From NCBI GenBank assembly GCA_951812745.1, contig OX638327.1:1477914-1541913 (forward strand): a DNA stretch of 64,000 nucleotides, read 5' to 3'. The notes below the pieces were generated by a model. It was given only the letters and a program-made list of their open reading frames with translations. It made no database searches and was not told the DNA's origin. The stretch comes from an uncultured Nitrospirales bacterium. GTDB lineage: Bacteria; Nitrospirota; Nitrospiria; Nitrospirales; UBA8639. Position 1 is the first letter of the stretch. Each line of letters opens with the position of its first letter. Shown piece by piece: positions 37,258-45,008 of the stretch. The position numbers and the translations under genes are program-made.

Positions 37258-37671
37258 ATTTCAGACGTCAAACGCAAAGCGTTGCTCATCGGAGGAATCG
37301 CCCTTGATAAAAAAGCCTCCGACGTCATGGTCCTGCAAATAGGACACCTCACCTCGATTGCCGACTATTTTGTCATTTGCTCCGGAAATTCAGGACGACA
37401 GGTCAAAGCCATTGCCGAGGCCATCCGGCAGGAAATGGCGCATCGGTTCGGGAACCACGGCACGATAGAGGGAGAAACCGCGGCAAACTGGATCCTTCTC
37501 GATTATCGGGACATCATCGTTCATGTGTTCCGGGAAGAGAGCCGTATCTATTACGGCATCGAGAACATGTGGAGAGACGCCCCGCAAATCCCGCCGACGG
37601 AATATGACTTGCAGGCCCTTGGGCACCTGTTGTCGGAACCACCCACGAAGATGGTTCCTCAAGCCAGCTAA
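37258..37671 (+). CDS. rsfS: Ribosomal silencing factor RsfS, apparent ATT start
   Basis: RsfS binds L14 and blocks subunit joining under starvation. The protein (about 137 residues) has the full domain: ALDKKASDVMVLQIGHLTSIADYFVICSGNSGRQVKAIAEAI (key residues DYFVICSG-S-RQV-AIA) and WILLDYRDIIVHVFREESRIYYGIENMW. No ATG, GTG or TTG lies where the family starts. An ATT at 37258 has AAGGAG exactly 7 nt upstream (37245-37250) and gives a normal N-terminus. The only alternatives are far upstream inside nadD or an internal TTG at 37282 without a good ribosome-binding site. It follows nadD after 11 nt. Confidence 0.9.
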   Translation: MSDVKRKALLIGGIALDKKASDVMVLQIGHLTSIADYFVICSGNSGRQVKAIAEAIRQEMAHRFGNHGTIEGETAANWILLDYRDIIVHVFREESRIYYGIENMWRDAPQIPPTEYDLQALGHLLSEPPTKMVPQAS

Positions 37672-37717
37672 CCCCATTTTTTTCAACCACCTCGTATGGC
37701 ACAAAGGGAGTAAGCGA

Positions 37718-38728
37718 ATGACTCGATTCGACGTTCTCGCGGAACAGGTCCTGCAAGGCCATTCGGTCACCCGTGAAGAAGGCCTGGGACTGCTTCAAAC
37801 CGACGACGCCAGCCTTTTGCCCCTTGTCAATGCCGCGTATACGATTCGTCATGCCCACTTTGGCCGAAAAGTCACCATTCAAATGTTGTTCAACGCCAAA
37901 AGCGGCGCCTGCCAGGAAGATTGTCATTATTGTTCGCAGTCCAGTATCTCCACGGCCCCGATCGACCGCTATGCGTTGGTGTCCCCGGAGGAAATGCTCA
38001 AGGCCGCCCGCCAAGCCCATGAGGCCAAGGCGGAACGGTATTGCGTGGTGATCAGCGGAAGAAGTCCTCTCGAAAAGGAAGTGGACGACATCGCCTCGGC
38101 GGTGACACGGATCAAACGGGAACTCCCGATGCAGGTCTGCTGCTCCCTGGGACTCCTCACCGAACCCCAGGCCAGACGACTCAAAGCCGCCGGGGTGGAT
38201 CGCATCAACCACAACCTGAACACGAGTGAAGCCTATCACTCCTCTATCTGCACGACCCATACGTATCAGGATCGGATGACTACCTTACGAAATGCACGAG
38301 CCGCGGGCCTGGAACTGTGTTCGGGCGGGATCGTCGGCATGGGAGAATCCGACGAGGATCTCGTGGATCTCGCCCTTGCCCTCAAGGACGTCAACCCCGA
38401 CTCGATCCCGTTGAACATGCTGCACCCGATTCCGGGAACCCCCTTGGCCGACGCTGGACACCTGACCCCGCAACGGTGCCTGAAAATCCTCTGCCTGTTT
38501 CGCTTTATCCATCCGCAAAGAGAGTTGCGCGCGGCGGGGGGGCGGGAATTCAATCTCCGGTCCCTGCAACCCATGGCCCTGTACGTGGCGGACTCGCTGT
38601 TCGTGAACGGCTATCTGACGACACCGGGACAACCCGGCCAGGAGGTCGAACGAATGATCACAGACATGGGCTTTGAAGTGGCGGGACAGAATCCCGCCGT
38701 ACCTAATTCCCCGGTCACAGCCAGTTGA
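37718..38728 (+). CDS. bioB: Biotin synthase
   Basis: BioB is the radical-SAM enzyme that inserts sulfur into dethiobiotin. The 336-residue protein has the 4Fe-4S site C-x3-C-x2-C in GACQEDCHYCSQS (about 60-72), VCCSLGLL, HNLNTSEAYHSSI and CSGGIVGMGES, which carry the 2Fe-2S cysteines, and the Arg-containing GGREFNLRSLQP. GGGAG sits 7 nt before the ATG at 37718; the frame is open further upstream but that part overlaps rsfS. No other biotin gene is nearby, and I see no BirA operator. Confidence 0.96.
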   Translation: MTRFDVLAEQVLQGHSVTREEGLGLLQTDDASLLPLVNAAYTIRHAHFGRKVTIQMLFNAKSGACQEDCHYCSQSSISTAPIDRYALVSPEEMLKAARQAHEAKAERYCVVISGRSPLEKEVDDIASAVTRIKRELPMQVCCSLGLLTEPQARRLKAAGVDRINHNLNTSEAYHSSICTTHTYQDRMTTLRNARAAGLELCSGGIVGMGESDEDLVDLALALKDVNPDSIPLNMLHPIPGTPLADAGHLTPQRCLKILCLFRFIHPQRELRAAGGREFNLRSLQPMALYVADSLFVNGYLTTPGQPGQEVERMITDMGFEVAGQNPAVPNSPVTAS

Positions 38729-38934
38729 GGAGGCGGGGCAGCTTTCGAGCTTCACTCGTGCCGTAACCCGTCGGCGATGGCGCGGCTACAAATATCTGGG
38801 GTTCGACCCCACCCGTCCTTCTCTTACCAAGGGGAAGCCCTTCTTTCTTGGTTCTCCTCTTATGATTACCCTTCATTCTGGCAACGAATGAGTGAACAGT
38901 GACAAGCGACGAGCACGGCTTCTATCCCTGTAGG

Positions 38935-39717
38935 TCAGGTTAGCGATGCGTAACCCGACTTCCTCGCTTTTCGCCCGTCGGCACACTTCCTGGCAGCCCG
39001 GATTAATGCAGAAAAGAGACGCCATTGGATGGGATCCCGGTCGTAAAGGAATTCCGGATGCCATTGGACTCCTAAGAAAAATGCGCGGTCCGGGGCTTCA
39101 ATGGCTTCGATGACGCCGTCAGGGGCAACGGCGGTTTGGAGAAGGTTCGGGGCCACCTCCTTGACCGATTGGTGGTGGGAGCTGTTCACCTCCACGCGAG
39201 CTTTTCCGGCAATACGGCGCAATAGGGAACCCGGTGCGATCTGCACGGTATGCGTCGTCTTTGTCGCCGAACGGGCGGAAAGGTGGTCAAGAGGGGTACT
39301 GAGTTGAGCCGCAATGTCCTGATACAGCGTGCCGCCGAGGGCGACGTTGATGGATTGCATGCCGCCGCAAATGCCCAACATGGGCACATCGGCCTGGTAC
39401 GCCACTTTGGCGATCCCCAGTTCCATGGTCGCCCGCTCGCGGCTCATGCGAGCAAACTTGTGCCGTTGTCGTTCCCCGTATAATTCGGGTGCCAGATCGG
39501 ACCCGCTTCCCGTGACAAGGAGCCCGTGCACGTGGGCCACCATCTGACGCCATTCGGCCCTGTTCGACAACAGAGGCAACACCACGGGAATGCCTCCGGT
39601 CTCTTCAATGGCCCTCATGTAACGGGCTCGCAGAAAGTAGGTCGGCTCCTTGCCGCCCATGTCCTGGCGATCGCCGGCATTAAAATCCGGCGTGACCCCA
39701 ATGATTGGTTTGTTCAT
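38935..39717 (-). CDS. Class I glutamine amidotransferase-like hydrolase (peptidase C26, PuuD-type)
   Basis: The 260-residue protein belongs to the gamma-glutamyl-gamma-aminobutyrate hydrolase group. It has IGVTPDFN at the N-terminus, the nucleophile elbow GICGGMQSINVALGG (Cys about 108), SSHHQSVKEVAP and VQWHPEFL with the His-Glu pair of the catalytic triad. Members cleave gamma-glutamyl amides, for example in polyamine breakdown; the substrate here is unknown. ATG at 39717 is chosen; longer readings overlap the upstream gene. It lies 8 nt after the hypothetical gene ending at 39726, so the pair forms an operon. Confidence 0.88.
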   Translation of the reverse strand: MNKPIIGVTPDFNAGDRQDMGGKEPTYFLRARYMRAIEETGGIPVVLPLLSNRAEWRQMVAHVHGLLVTGSGSDLAPELYGERQRHKFARMSRERATMELGIAKVAYQADVPMLGICGGMQSINVALGGTLYQDIAAQLSTPLDHLSARSATKTTHTVQIAPGSLLRRIAGKARVEVNSSHHQSVKEVAPNLLQTAVAPDGVIEAIEAPDRAFFLGVQWHPEFLYDRDPIQWRLFSALIRAARKCADGRKARKSGYASLT

Positions 39718-39725
39718 GGCGCTCT

Positions 39726-40181
39726 CTATTCCCCCACGGGAGGGATATCCAATTCGGCCAGCAGGGTTTCTTTTAGCGTATGCCCGTTCTGCCGCATGGC
39801 ATCCTCCAGTTCCTGGGAAAGTATGTCGTGCGACAACAGAGTCGTTTCCTGGCGGAGACCGCCCTCGATAGCGATCTGCAATTTTTCCTGACACAGGTAT
39901 TGGAGAAACAGATCCTGGCCCCGTTGAAAATATTCGTCATAGTCCTCTTGCGGAAGATGGCGAAGGATGTTCCCCAACCACGCCTCGAGGTGCAGGATCC
40001 GTTTGCAACGGGAGGCATGGAGTTGCTCAATCTCCACCACGAGTTGAATCCCGCCTTTCCAACTTCGCTTTTTGACGTTGAACACACAATAGAAAATATC
40101 GGGATTGGTTTCATGCACCTCAGGCCCGAAAAACAACGTGGTTCGATACGAGGGAATTCTTGGAGAAGACGAGGTGGACAT
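39726..40181 (-). CDS. Hypothetical protein, partner of the C26 hydrolase
   Basis: This is a soluble protein of about 151 residues (if the ATG at 40181 is used). The frame runs to 40283, but those 34 residues overlap the tatA promoter zone. It is rich in Gln, Glu and Leu, with RTTLFFGPEVHETNPDIFYCVFNVKKRSWKGGIQLVVEIE (aromatic/charged beta-like segment) followed by helical AWLGNILRHLPQEDYDEYFQRGQDLFLQYLC. I do not recognise a family. It is divergent from tatA and sits 8 nt before the hydrolase gene, suggesting co-expression. Confidence 0.7.
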   Translation of the reverse strand: MSTSSSPRIPSYRTTLFFGPEVHETNPDIFYCVFNVKKRSWKGGIQLVVEIEQLHASRCKRILHLEAWLGNILRHLPQEDYDEYFQRGQDLFLQYLCQEKLQIAIEGGLRQETTLLSHDILSQELEDAMRQNGHTLKETLLAELDIPPVGE

Positions 40182-40269
40182 TGATGACGATTTTACCACG
40201 TGTTGCACGCAACACAAGGGACGGCTCTTGTCTTCCGTGTGGAGACGGCTCGGATGATAGCCGAACGGG

Positions 40270-40298
40270 TTGACACGTCCCACCGTGGTCTTTACAGT
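40270..40298 (+). promoter_or_regulatory. Sigma-70-type promoter for tatA
   Basis: A perfect -35 TTGACA (40270-40275), a 17-nt spacer and -10 TACAGT (40293-40298) precede the tatA ATG at 40343 by about 45 nt. It overlaps the 5' region of the divergent hypothetical gene, which supports the shorter start chosen for that gene. Confidence 0.72.
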
Positions 40299-40342
40299 AA
40301 ACTCAAGGAGTCAGCAGGCGTGTATCCGCTGAAGGAATTGCG

Positions 40343-41176
40343 ATGTTCGGAACCCTTGGATTCTCAGAACTGATCATTATTCTGGTCATTGTTCTGATCA
40401 TTTTCGGAGCGGGGCGGCTTCCTCAAATCGGCGAGGGAGTCGGGAAAGCCCTGAAGGGATTCAAAAAGGAAGTCAATGAGGTTCCTCCGCCTCCCGCGGA
40501 AGAGCAGAGTGCCCAGCCCGCCTTACCCGAGCCTGCCCCTGATGCAACGGCTCAGCCCGTCGCTGCCCAAGGAGTGCAAGCAGCAGATGCGACGGCTCAG
40601 CCTACGCCTCAACCCGTGACGCAGCAAGCCCATCAGCCCGGGCCCGAACGGACCCCGGGGACGTTGGCGGCACAGGTGTATGGCGGATTCAGTCCCGAAA
40701 CGGTTCAACAGGCTCCCCAACCCGCTGCCGACACGGGACCTGCGCCGGCCGCTCCCTATCAAGAGCAGTTTGAACCGGTGACCATGGAACAGCGTGCCGC
40801 GAATTCAGTGCCTCGACCGATGGCACAGTATCCGCCTGTTCCTCCTTCGGCTGCGACGACCCAAACCGGCAAACGCCCGGCAGCCATTGTGAATAAAAAG
40901 GCCGTGGAGCGTGTGCAGGCGCAACGTGCCGCGATGCAGGCCAAAGCCGCCAAGCCTCCGGCTGCCCCGGCCAGTGACGATCTGCAATCGTTGGGAGAGG
41001 GCTTAGGGAGCACCCTTCGCACCTTCCGCGAAGCCACGGCAGACGTGCGGAACGCGATTGATCCGGAGATGCGGACGATTCAGGCGGAACTGGAATCGGC
41101 GCAAAAAGAAGTCGAACAGTCCATTGAAGCGGCGAAACAACCTCCGGTCCCCAAAGATCCACCACCAACCACGTAA
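40343..41176 (+). CDS. tatA: Long TatA-family twin-arginine translocase protein with duplicated amphipathic helix
   Basis: TatA forms the membrane-thinning pore of the twin-arginine system. The first 45 residues are standard: [20 protein letters not shown] helix, FGAGRLP hinge and amphipathic [16 protein letters not shown]. Normal TatA is 60-100 residues; this one is 277. Residues about 46-205 are a Pro/Ala/Gln-rich linker, and residues 217-232 ([16 protein letters not shown]) repeat the GEGxGxxLxxFxx pattern of the amphipathic helix, followed by a coiled-coil-like charged helix. That C-terminal half resembles TatB's helical region without a second membrane anchor. The frame is uninterrupted. 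tatC is not in the window. Confidence 0.88.
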   Translation: MFGTLGFSELIIILVIVLIIFGAGRLPQIGEGVGKALKGFKKEVNEVPPPPAEEQSAQPALPEPAPDATAQPVAAQGVQAADATAQPTPQPVTQQAHQPGPERTPGTLAAQVYGGFSPETVQQAPQPAADTGPAPAAPYQEQFEPVTMEQRAANSVPRPMAQYPPVPPSAATTQTGKRPAAIVNKKAVERVQAQRAAMQAKAAKPPAAPASDDLQSLGEGLGSTLRTFREATADVRNAIDPEMRTIQAELESAQKEVEQSIEAAKQPPVPKDPPPTT

Positions 41177-41183
41177 CGGGACG

Positions 41184-42023
41184 TTGAACAAGCAGGTCCT
41201 GAGTCGGGTCGAACGAAGTATCCTGCGTACAGTCTCCGGGCCTGTCCTGCTGCTGTTCCTTCTCATCGGTGGCGCAGGTTGTCAGGCGGAAGCCCCTGTT
41301 GGGGATCCGCAAGCCGTCACTTCTCGACTCGTCACCCTTCTTCAGGACTCCTCCCCGGACGTGCGACGAACGGCGGCCCTCTCTCTCGGAAAAATCGGCC
41401 ATTCCGCTGGCACTACGGCCTTGGTTGAGGGGTTATCCGACCCCGATTCCCAAGTTCGCGAATATAGTGCCTGGGCCTTGGGACAAATAGGGGAAGCCGT
41501 GAACGACAAGGCAGCCGTCCGTCTCGCCGGTGCATTGGGCGATCAGCACCAATCCGTCAAACAGGCAGCCGCGCGTGCGTTGGGCAATATCGGCCCTCGT
41601 CAACCAGTCATTGCCATACTCACGCAGGCGTTGGCCGTCGGAGAGAGCGGCAGCCGTCATGCCGCGGTTGAAGCGCTCGCACAGCTTGAAGCCAGAAGTG
41701 CCTATCCGGCGTTACGGAAAGCCCTGACCGATCCGGAACCGGCCGTGCGACAGGGCGCCCTGGCTGCGTTGGGTGAGTTGGGCGATCGTGGAGTTCTCCC
41801 TGATTTTCGGGAACGGCTCCTGTTCGATGCCGACCCGGGTGTGCGAACCGAGGCTGCCTATCGACTGGGGAAATTGGGAGACCCCGGAGATCACGGGGAG
41901 TTGCAAACCCTGGATGAAGCCGCGCGTCACGATGCGTCCCCCGGTGTTCGTTTGTGGGCCGATCGGGCAAGGGCTTTTATTGGTCCACCGATGACGGAGC
42001 AGGAAGTAGACGACGAAGAGTGA
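41184..42023 (+). CDS. HEAT-repeat lipoprotein
   Basis: The 279-residue protein starts at a TTG (41184), 7 nt after tatA, and has a signal with lipobox-like GGAGC (LLLFLLIGGAGCQAE), so it is probably a lipoprotein. The rest is about six HEAT/PBS-lyase-type repeats, e.g. DVRRTAALSLGKIG, QVREYSAWALGQIG, SVKQAAARALGNIG, AVRQGALAALGELG, GVRTEAAYRLGKLG. Such repeats are protein-binding scaffolds. The tail is acidic. Co-transcription with tatA suggests, but does not prove, a role in export or envelope quality control. No better start exists in frame after the tatA stop. Confidence 0.82.
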   Translation: MNKQVLSRVERSILRTVSGPVLLLFLLIGGAGCQAEAPVGDPQAVTSRLVTLLQDSSPDVRRTAALSLGKIGHSAGTTALVEGLSDPDSQVREYSAWALGQIGEAVNDKAAVRLAGALGDQHQSVKQAAARALGNIGPRQPVIAILTQALAVGESGSRHAAVEALAQLEARSAYPALRKALTDPEPAVRQGALAALGELGDRGVLPDFRERLLFDADPGVRTEAAYRLGKLGDPGDHGELQTLDEAARHDASPGVRLWADRARAFIGPPMTEQEVDDEE

Positions 42024-42042
42024 CGACGACTCTTCCTGCCGA

Positions 42043-44040
42043 CTATTCGACCTTCGTGTCCACGAGGAATCCGATGGCACGACGAATAGAATCACTGGCA
42101 CCCATCAAGACCACGACGTCCCCGGCTTCAAGCACGGTTTTGTCCGAAGGGTTGGATTCCGTGACCCCGTCGCGCATGAAGGCGATCACGGAGGCGCCGG
42201 TTCGTGGGCGAATGGCCAACTCATGTAGTGATTGCCCCAGCGCGGGTGAATCGTCATCGATGCGGCAGGTTTCCACTTCCACGTCCTCGAGCGTACCGGA
42301 CTGAAGATGGTGGACAAGTTCGGGCAGTTCTCCCCGGCGGAGGAGGGCATAGCCTTCCTGCCGGATTTGTTCCGCCTTCCCAAGGATGACCTGGTTGGGA
42401 ATTTGAAACGATTGAAGAACCAGGGTGGAGATTTCAATCGACGTTTCAAATTCCTCGGGAATGATTTCACTGGCTCCGAGTTTGTGCAATTCTTCGAGTT
42501 CCTTGAGATAGCGGGTTCGGACAATGACGTGAATCGACGGGTTCAAACTCTTGGCCAGTTGGACGATCCGCCGTGCCCCAAAGGGGTCGGAAATCGCGAC
42601 CACGAGGACTTTGGCATTTTCAATTTGGACCTGGTGCAAGACCGTCGGATTGGTGGCGTCGCCATATTGAATGGGAACCCCCGTCCCGATTTCCAACTGC
42701 ACCACTTCCCCCCGAATATCCAGAACGACGTAGGGAATCTCGAATTCTCGAAGGACTCGTGAAAGATTGCGGCCGTTCAAGCCGTATCCCACGATGATGA
42801 CGTGATCCCGGAGTTTGAATTGGGCCGTTTCCGCGCGTAGCGAGACCCGCCCGGGCAACCACTGGTGCAGCCGTTGCACGGCTTCCGTGCGGCGCGCGAT
42901 TTTGGGGGACCACTGAATCAAAAACGGGGTGACGATCATGGTCAGAACCGAGACGGCGAGAAACATATTATAGGTTTCGTGGGACAGAATACTTGCCGTG
43001 AGGCCTTCCTGGGCCAGGATAAAGGCAAATTCGCCGACTTGCGCCAAAGCCACCCCGGCCAGGATTGCCGAACGAAGCGGCGCGCCGACCGCTAATACCG
43101 CAGCGGCTCCTGTCAAGAATTTGCCGATGACGACGGCACCGACCATGGTCATGATGAGAAGAGGGTATTCCAGGATCACCCGCGTATCCATGAGCATGCC
43201 GATCGAGACAAAAAACAGGCTGTTAAAGCTGTCCCGAAACGGGAGCACCTCGGCAAGCGCCTGGTGACTGTATTCCGATTCGGAGATGATGAGTCCGGCG
43301 ATAAAGGCGCCGAGGGCTATGGATAACCCGAACAGTGAGGTCAACCACGCCGTCCCCATGCAGAGAACCACGATGGTCAAGAGAAAGAGTTCCCGGCTTT
43401 TGGTCCGAACGATGTGCTCGAGGAGTTTGGGAACGAAAACTCTGGCGGCCAGCACGATCAGGAAAACCAGCGCCAGCGATTGTCCGAGGGCGAACAGAAT
43501 GCGGCCCATGTCTTCCGAGCCCTGGTTCCCCAAAAAGGGAGTCATGAGCATCATGGGCACGATGGCCAGGTCCTGAAAAATCAGGATGCCGATCGTGGAT
43601 CGTCCGTGGAGGCTGTCGCTTTCTCCGCGCTCAGCCAGTGCTTTCAGGACGATGGCGGTGCTGCTCAGGGTGACCAGGAATCCCCAGAAAATGGCGGAGT
43701 TCATGTCGATGTCCAAGAGGAACCCGCCGACGACGAAAAAGAGCAGGACACTGAACATCTGGGCCGGTCCTCCCACGAAAAACAGGGTCTTCGAGGACTT
43801 CAGTTTCGCCAGAGAAAATTCCAGGCCGATCGTGAACAGCAGCAGCATCACCCCGATCTCGGCCAGCACGTGCACGTGTTCCCGGTCGGAAATGAGGTTG
43901 AGTCCATAGGGACCCACGAGGGTCCCCACGACCAAAAACCCCGCAATCGAGGGGAGGTGGAGTTTTTGAAACAGGAAGACCACCGCGATGGACACGGAGA
44001 AAATAATGATGACGTCCCTGAGTGCGATGAATTCATCCAT
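42043..44040 (-). CDS. Kef-type monovalent cation:proton antiporter with TrkA domains (CPA2)
   Basis: The 665-residue membrane protein has a CPA2 exchanger domain of about 12 helices (residues 8-385, with GLEFSLAKL, LSSTAIVLKALAERGE, IGILIFQDLAIVP and ALAQVGEFAFILAQEG), a TrkA-N Rossmann domain (about 413-530, HVIIVGYGLNGRNLSRVL) that binds NAD(H) or a nucleotide, and a TrkA-C domain (about 575-660). This is the KefB/KefC layout, a gated potassium efflux system. No KefF/KefG ancillary gene is adjacent. A perfect 7-bp inverted repeat lies 39-60 nt upstream of the ATG. Confidence 0.92.
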   Translation of the reverse strand: MDEFIALRDVIIIFSVSIAVVFLFQKLHLPSIAGFLVVGTLVGPYGLNLISDREHVHVLAEIGVMLLLFTIGLEFSLAKLKSSKTLFFVGGPAQMFSVLLFFVVGGFLLDIDMNSAIFWGFLVTLSSTAIVLKALAERGESDSLHGRSTIGILIFQDLAIVPMMLMTPFLGNQGSEDMGRILFALGQSLALVFLIVLAARVFVPKLLEHIVRTKSRELFLLTIVVLCMGTAWLTSLFGLSIALGAFIAGLIISESEYSHQALAEVLPFRDSFNSLFFVSIGMLMDTRVILEYPLLIMTMVGAVVIGKFLTGAAAVLAVGAPLRSAILAGVALAQVGEFAFILAQEGLTASILSHETYNMFLAVSVLTMIVTPFLIQWSPKIARRTEAVQRLHQWLPGRVSLRAETAQFKLRDHVIIVGYGLNGRNLSRVLREFEIPYVVLDIRGEVVQLEIGTGVPIQYGDATNPTVLHQVQIENAKVLVVAISDPFGARRIVQLAKSLNPSIHVIVRTRYLKELEELHKLGASEIIPEEFETSIEISTLVLQSFQIPNQVILGKAEQIRQEGYALLRRGELPELVHHLQSGTLEDVEVETCRIDDDSPALGQSLHELAIRPRTGASVIAFMRDGVTESNPSDKTVLEAGDVVVLMGASDSIRRAIGFLVDTKVE

Positions 44041-44078
44041 CGTGATGTCTCCGGAAAACGGAAGAATGGAACGAAAAT

Positions 44079-44100
44079 ATGATCACTATACGTTGATCAT
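44079..44100. promoter_or_regulatory. Palindromic operator-like site upstream of the Kef-type antiporter
   Basis: ATGATCA (44079-44085) and TGATCAT (44094-44100) form a perfect inverted repeat with 8 nt between, centred about 50 nt before the antiporter ATG. On the gene strand the central part contains TATAGT (44090-44085), a possible -10 element, so a dimeric regulator bound here would block the promoter. No matching -35 is obvious. No regulator gene is adjacent. Confidence 0.45.
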
Positions 44101-44145
44101 TGGTATGAAAAGAGCCCACGCTACTCCCAATTTGTCACTCTTGTA

Positions 44146-44321
44146 TGTGTTCACTGATTCGTTGACAATTTCGGCCTTTTCCTTCCCCTCCTTTGTAAGG
44201 AGGGGCGAGGGGAGATAGAACCAGGGCCGGAGTGAGCAGATCGTCGGTAGCGGGCAGGGTTGGTGCCCTATGTGTCTGCGACTCTACCCCACCTAGCCTC
44301 CCCTTACAAAGGGGAGGGGAA
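44146..44321. repeat. Palindromic intergenic repeat, copy C, composite with inverted arms
   Basis: The left part (44146-44222) contains TGTGTTCACTGATTCGTTGAC shared with copy A (10004-10022, two differences) and the CCCCTCCTTTGTAAGGAGGGG palindrome. The right part (44283-44321) is an imperfect inverted copy of 44181-44220 (TCTA..CTCC..TTACAAAGG..GGGGAA), so about 39-bp arms flank a unique core of about 60 bp. This is MITE-like architecture without a transposase. It fills most of the gap between the antiporter and leuD. Confidence 0.72.
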
Positions 44322-44369
44322 GATCCCGCCCCCCCGCTCAGGGTGACAACCTGGTCCGGAACAGCGGGC

Positions 44370-44993
44370 TTACGAGCACAAGTCCTGAAAGAGCCAGGGA
44401 GTTTCCCGTGTTCTTCGTGCTTCGTAGTCCGCAATATCCTGTTCGCGTTGGAGGGTCAAGCCGATCGCGTCCAACCCTTTCAGAAGGCACTGTTTTCGAA
44501 ACGGATCAATGGAAAATCGAAATGTGGAGTTCTGCGGCGTGGCGATTGTTTGCGCAGCCAAGTCGATCGTCAGTTCAAAACGGTCATCAGCCGAAACGTG
44601 ATCGAAGAGCCGTTGAATGTCCTGGGCTTCCAGCACAATCGGCAGGATGCTGTTTTGAAAGCAGTTGTTGTAAAAAATTTCGGCAAAGCTCGGAGCCAGA
44701 ATGGCGCGAATGCCATAGTCCAATAATGCCCAGGGCGCGTGTTCCCTGGAAGACCCACACCCGAAATTGTCGCGGGTGAGCAGAATGGTGGCATTGGCAT
44801 ACTGTGGTTGATTCATAAAAAAATCCGGGTCCGGGGACCCATCGGGGAGCATGCGCCAATCCACAAAGAGCCCCTCTTTCAATCCCGTTCGATGAATCGT
44901 CTTCAGATATTGCTTGGGAATGATCTGATCCGTATCGACGTCGACGCGATCCAGCGGAGCGACTTGTCCGGTATGGGTGGTAAACGGTTCCAT
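44370..44993 (-). CDS. leuD: 3-isopropylmalate dehydratase small subunit
   Basis: LeuD pairs with LeuC to isomerise 2-isopropylmalate to 3-isopropylmalate in leucine synthesis. The 207-residue protein has the swivel-domain motifs VDTDQIIPKQYLKTIHRTG (about 20-38) and DNFGCGSSREHAPWALLDYGIRAI (about 77-100, key GCGSSREH). It begins 15 nt after leuC. Together with ilvE at 33 kb it shows branched-chain amino-acid synthesis. Confidence 0.97.
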   Translation of the reverse strand: MEPFTTHTGQVAPLDRVDVDTDQIIPKQYLKTIHRTGLKEGLFVDWRMLPDGSPDPDFFMNQPQYANATILLTRDNFGCGSSREHAPWALLDYGIRAILAPSFAEIFYNNCFQNSILPIVLEAQDIQRLFDHVSADDRFELTIDLAAQTIATPQNSTFRFSIDPFRKQCLLKGLDAIGLTLQREQDIADYEARRTRETPWLFQDLCS

Positions 44994-45008
44994 GTCAATG
45001 TTTCCGGG

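Noticed and set aside
38780-38830. GGTTCGACCCC resembling a T arm after bioB
   Set aside because: Isolated motif without acceptor, D or anticodon arms.
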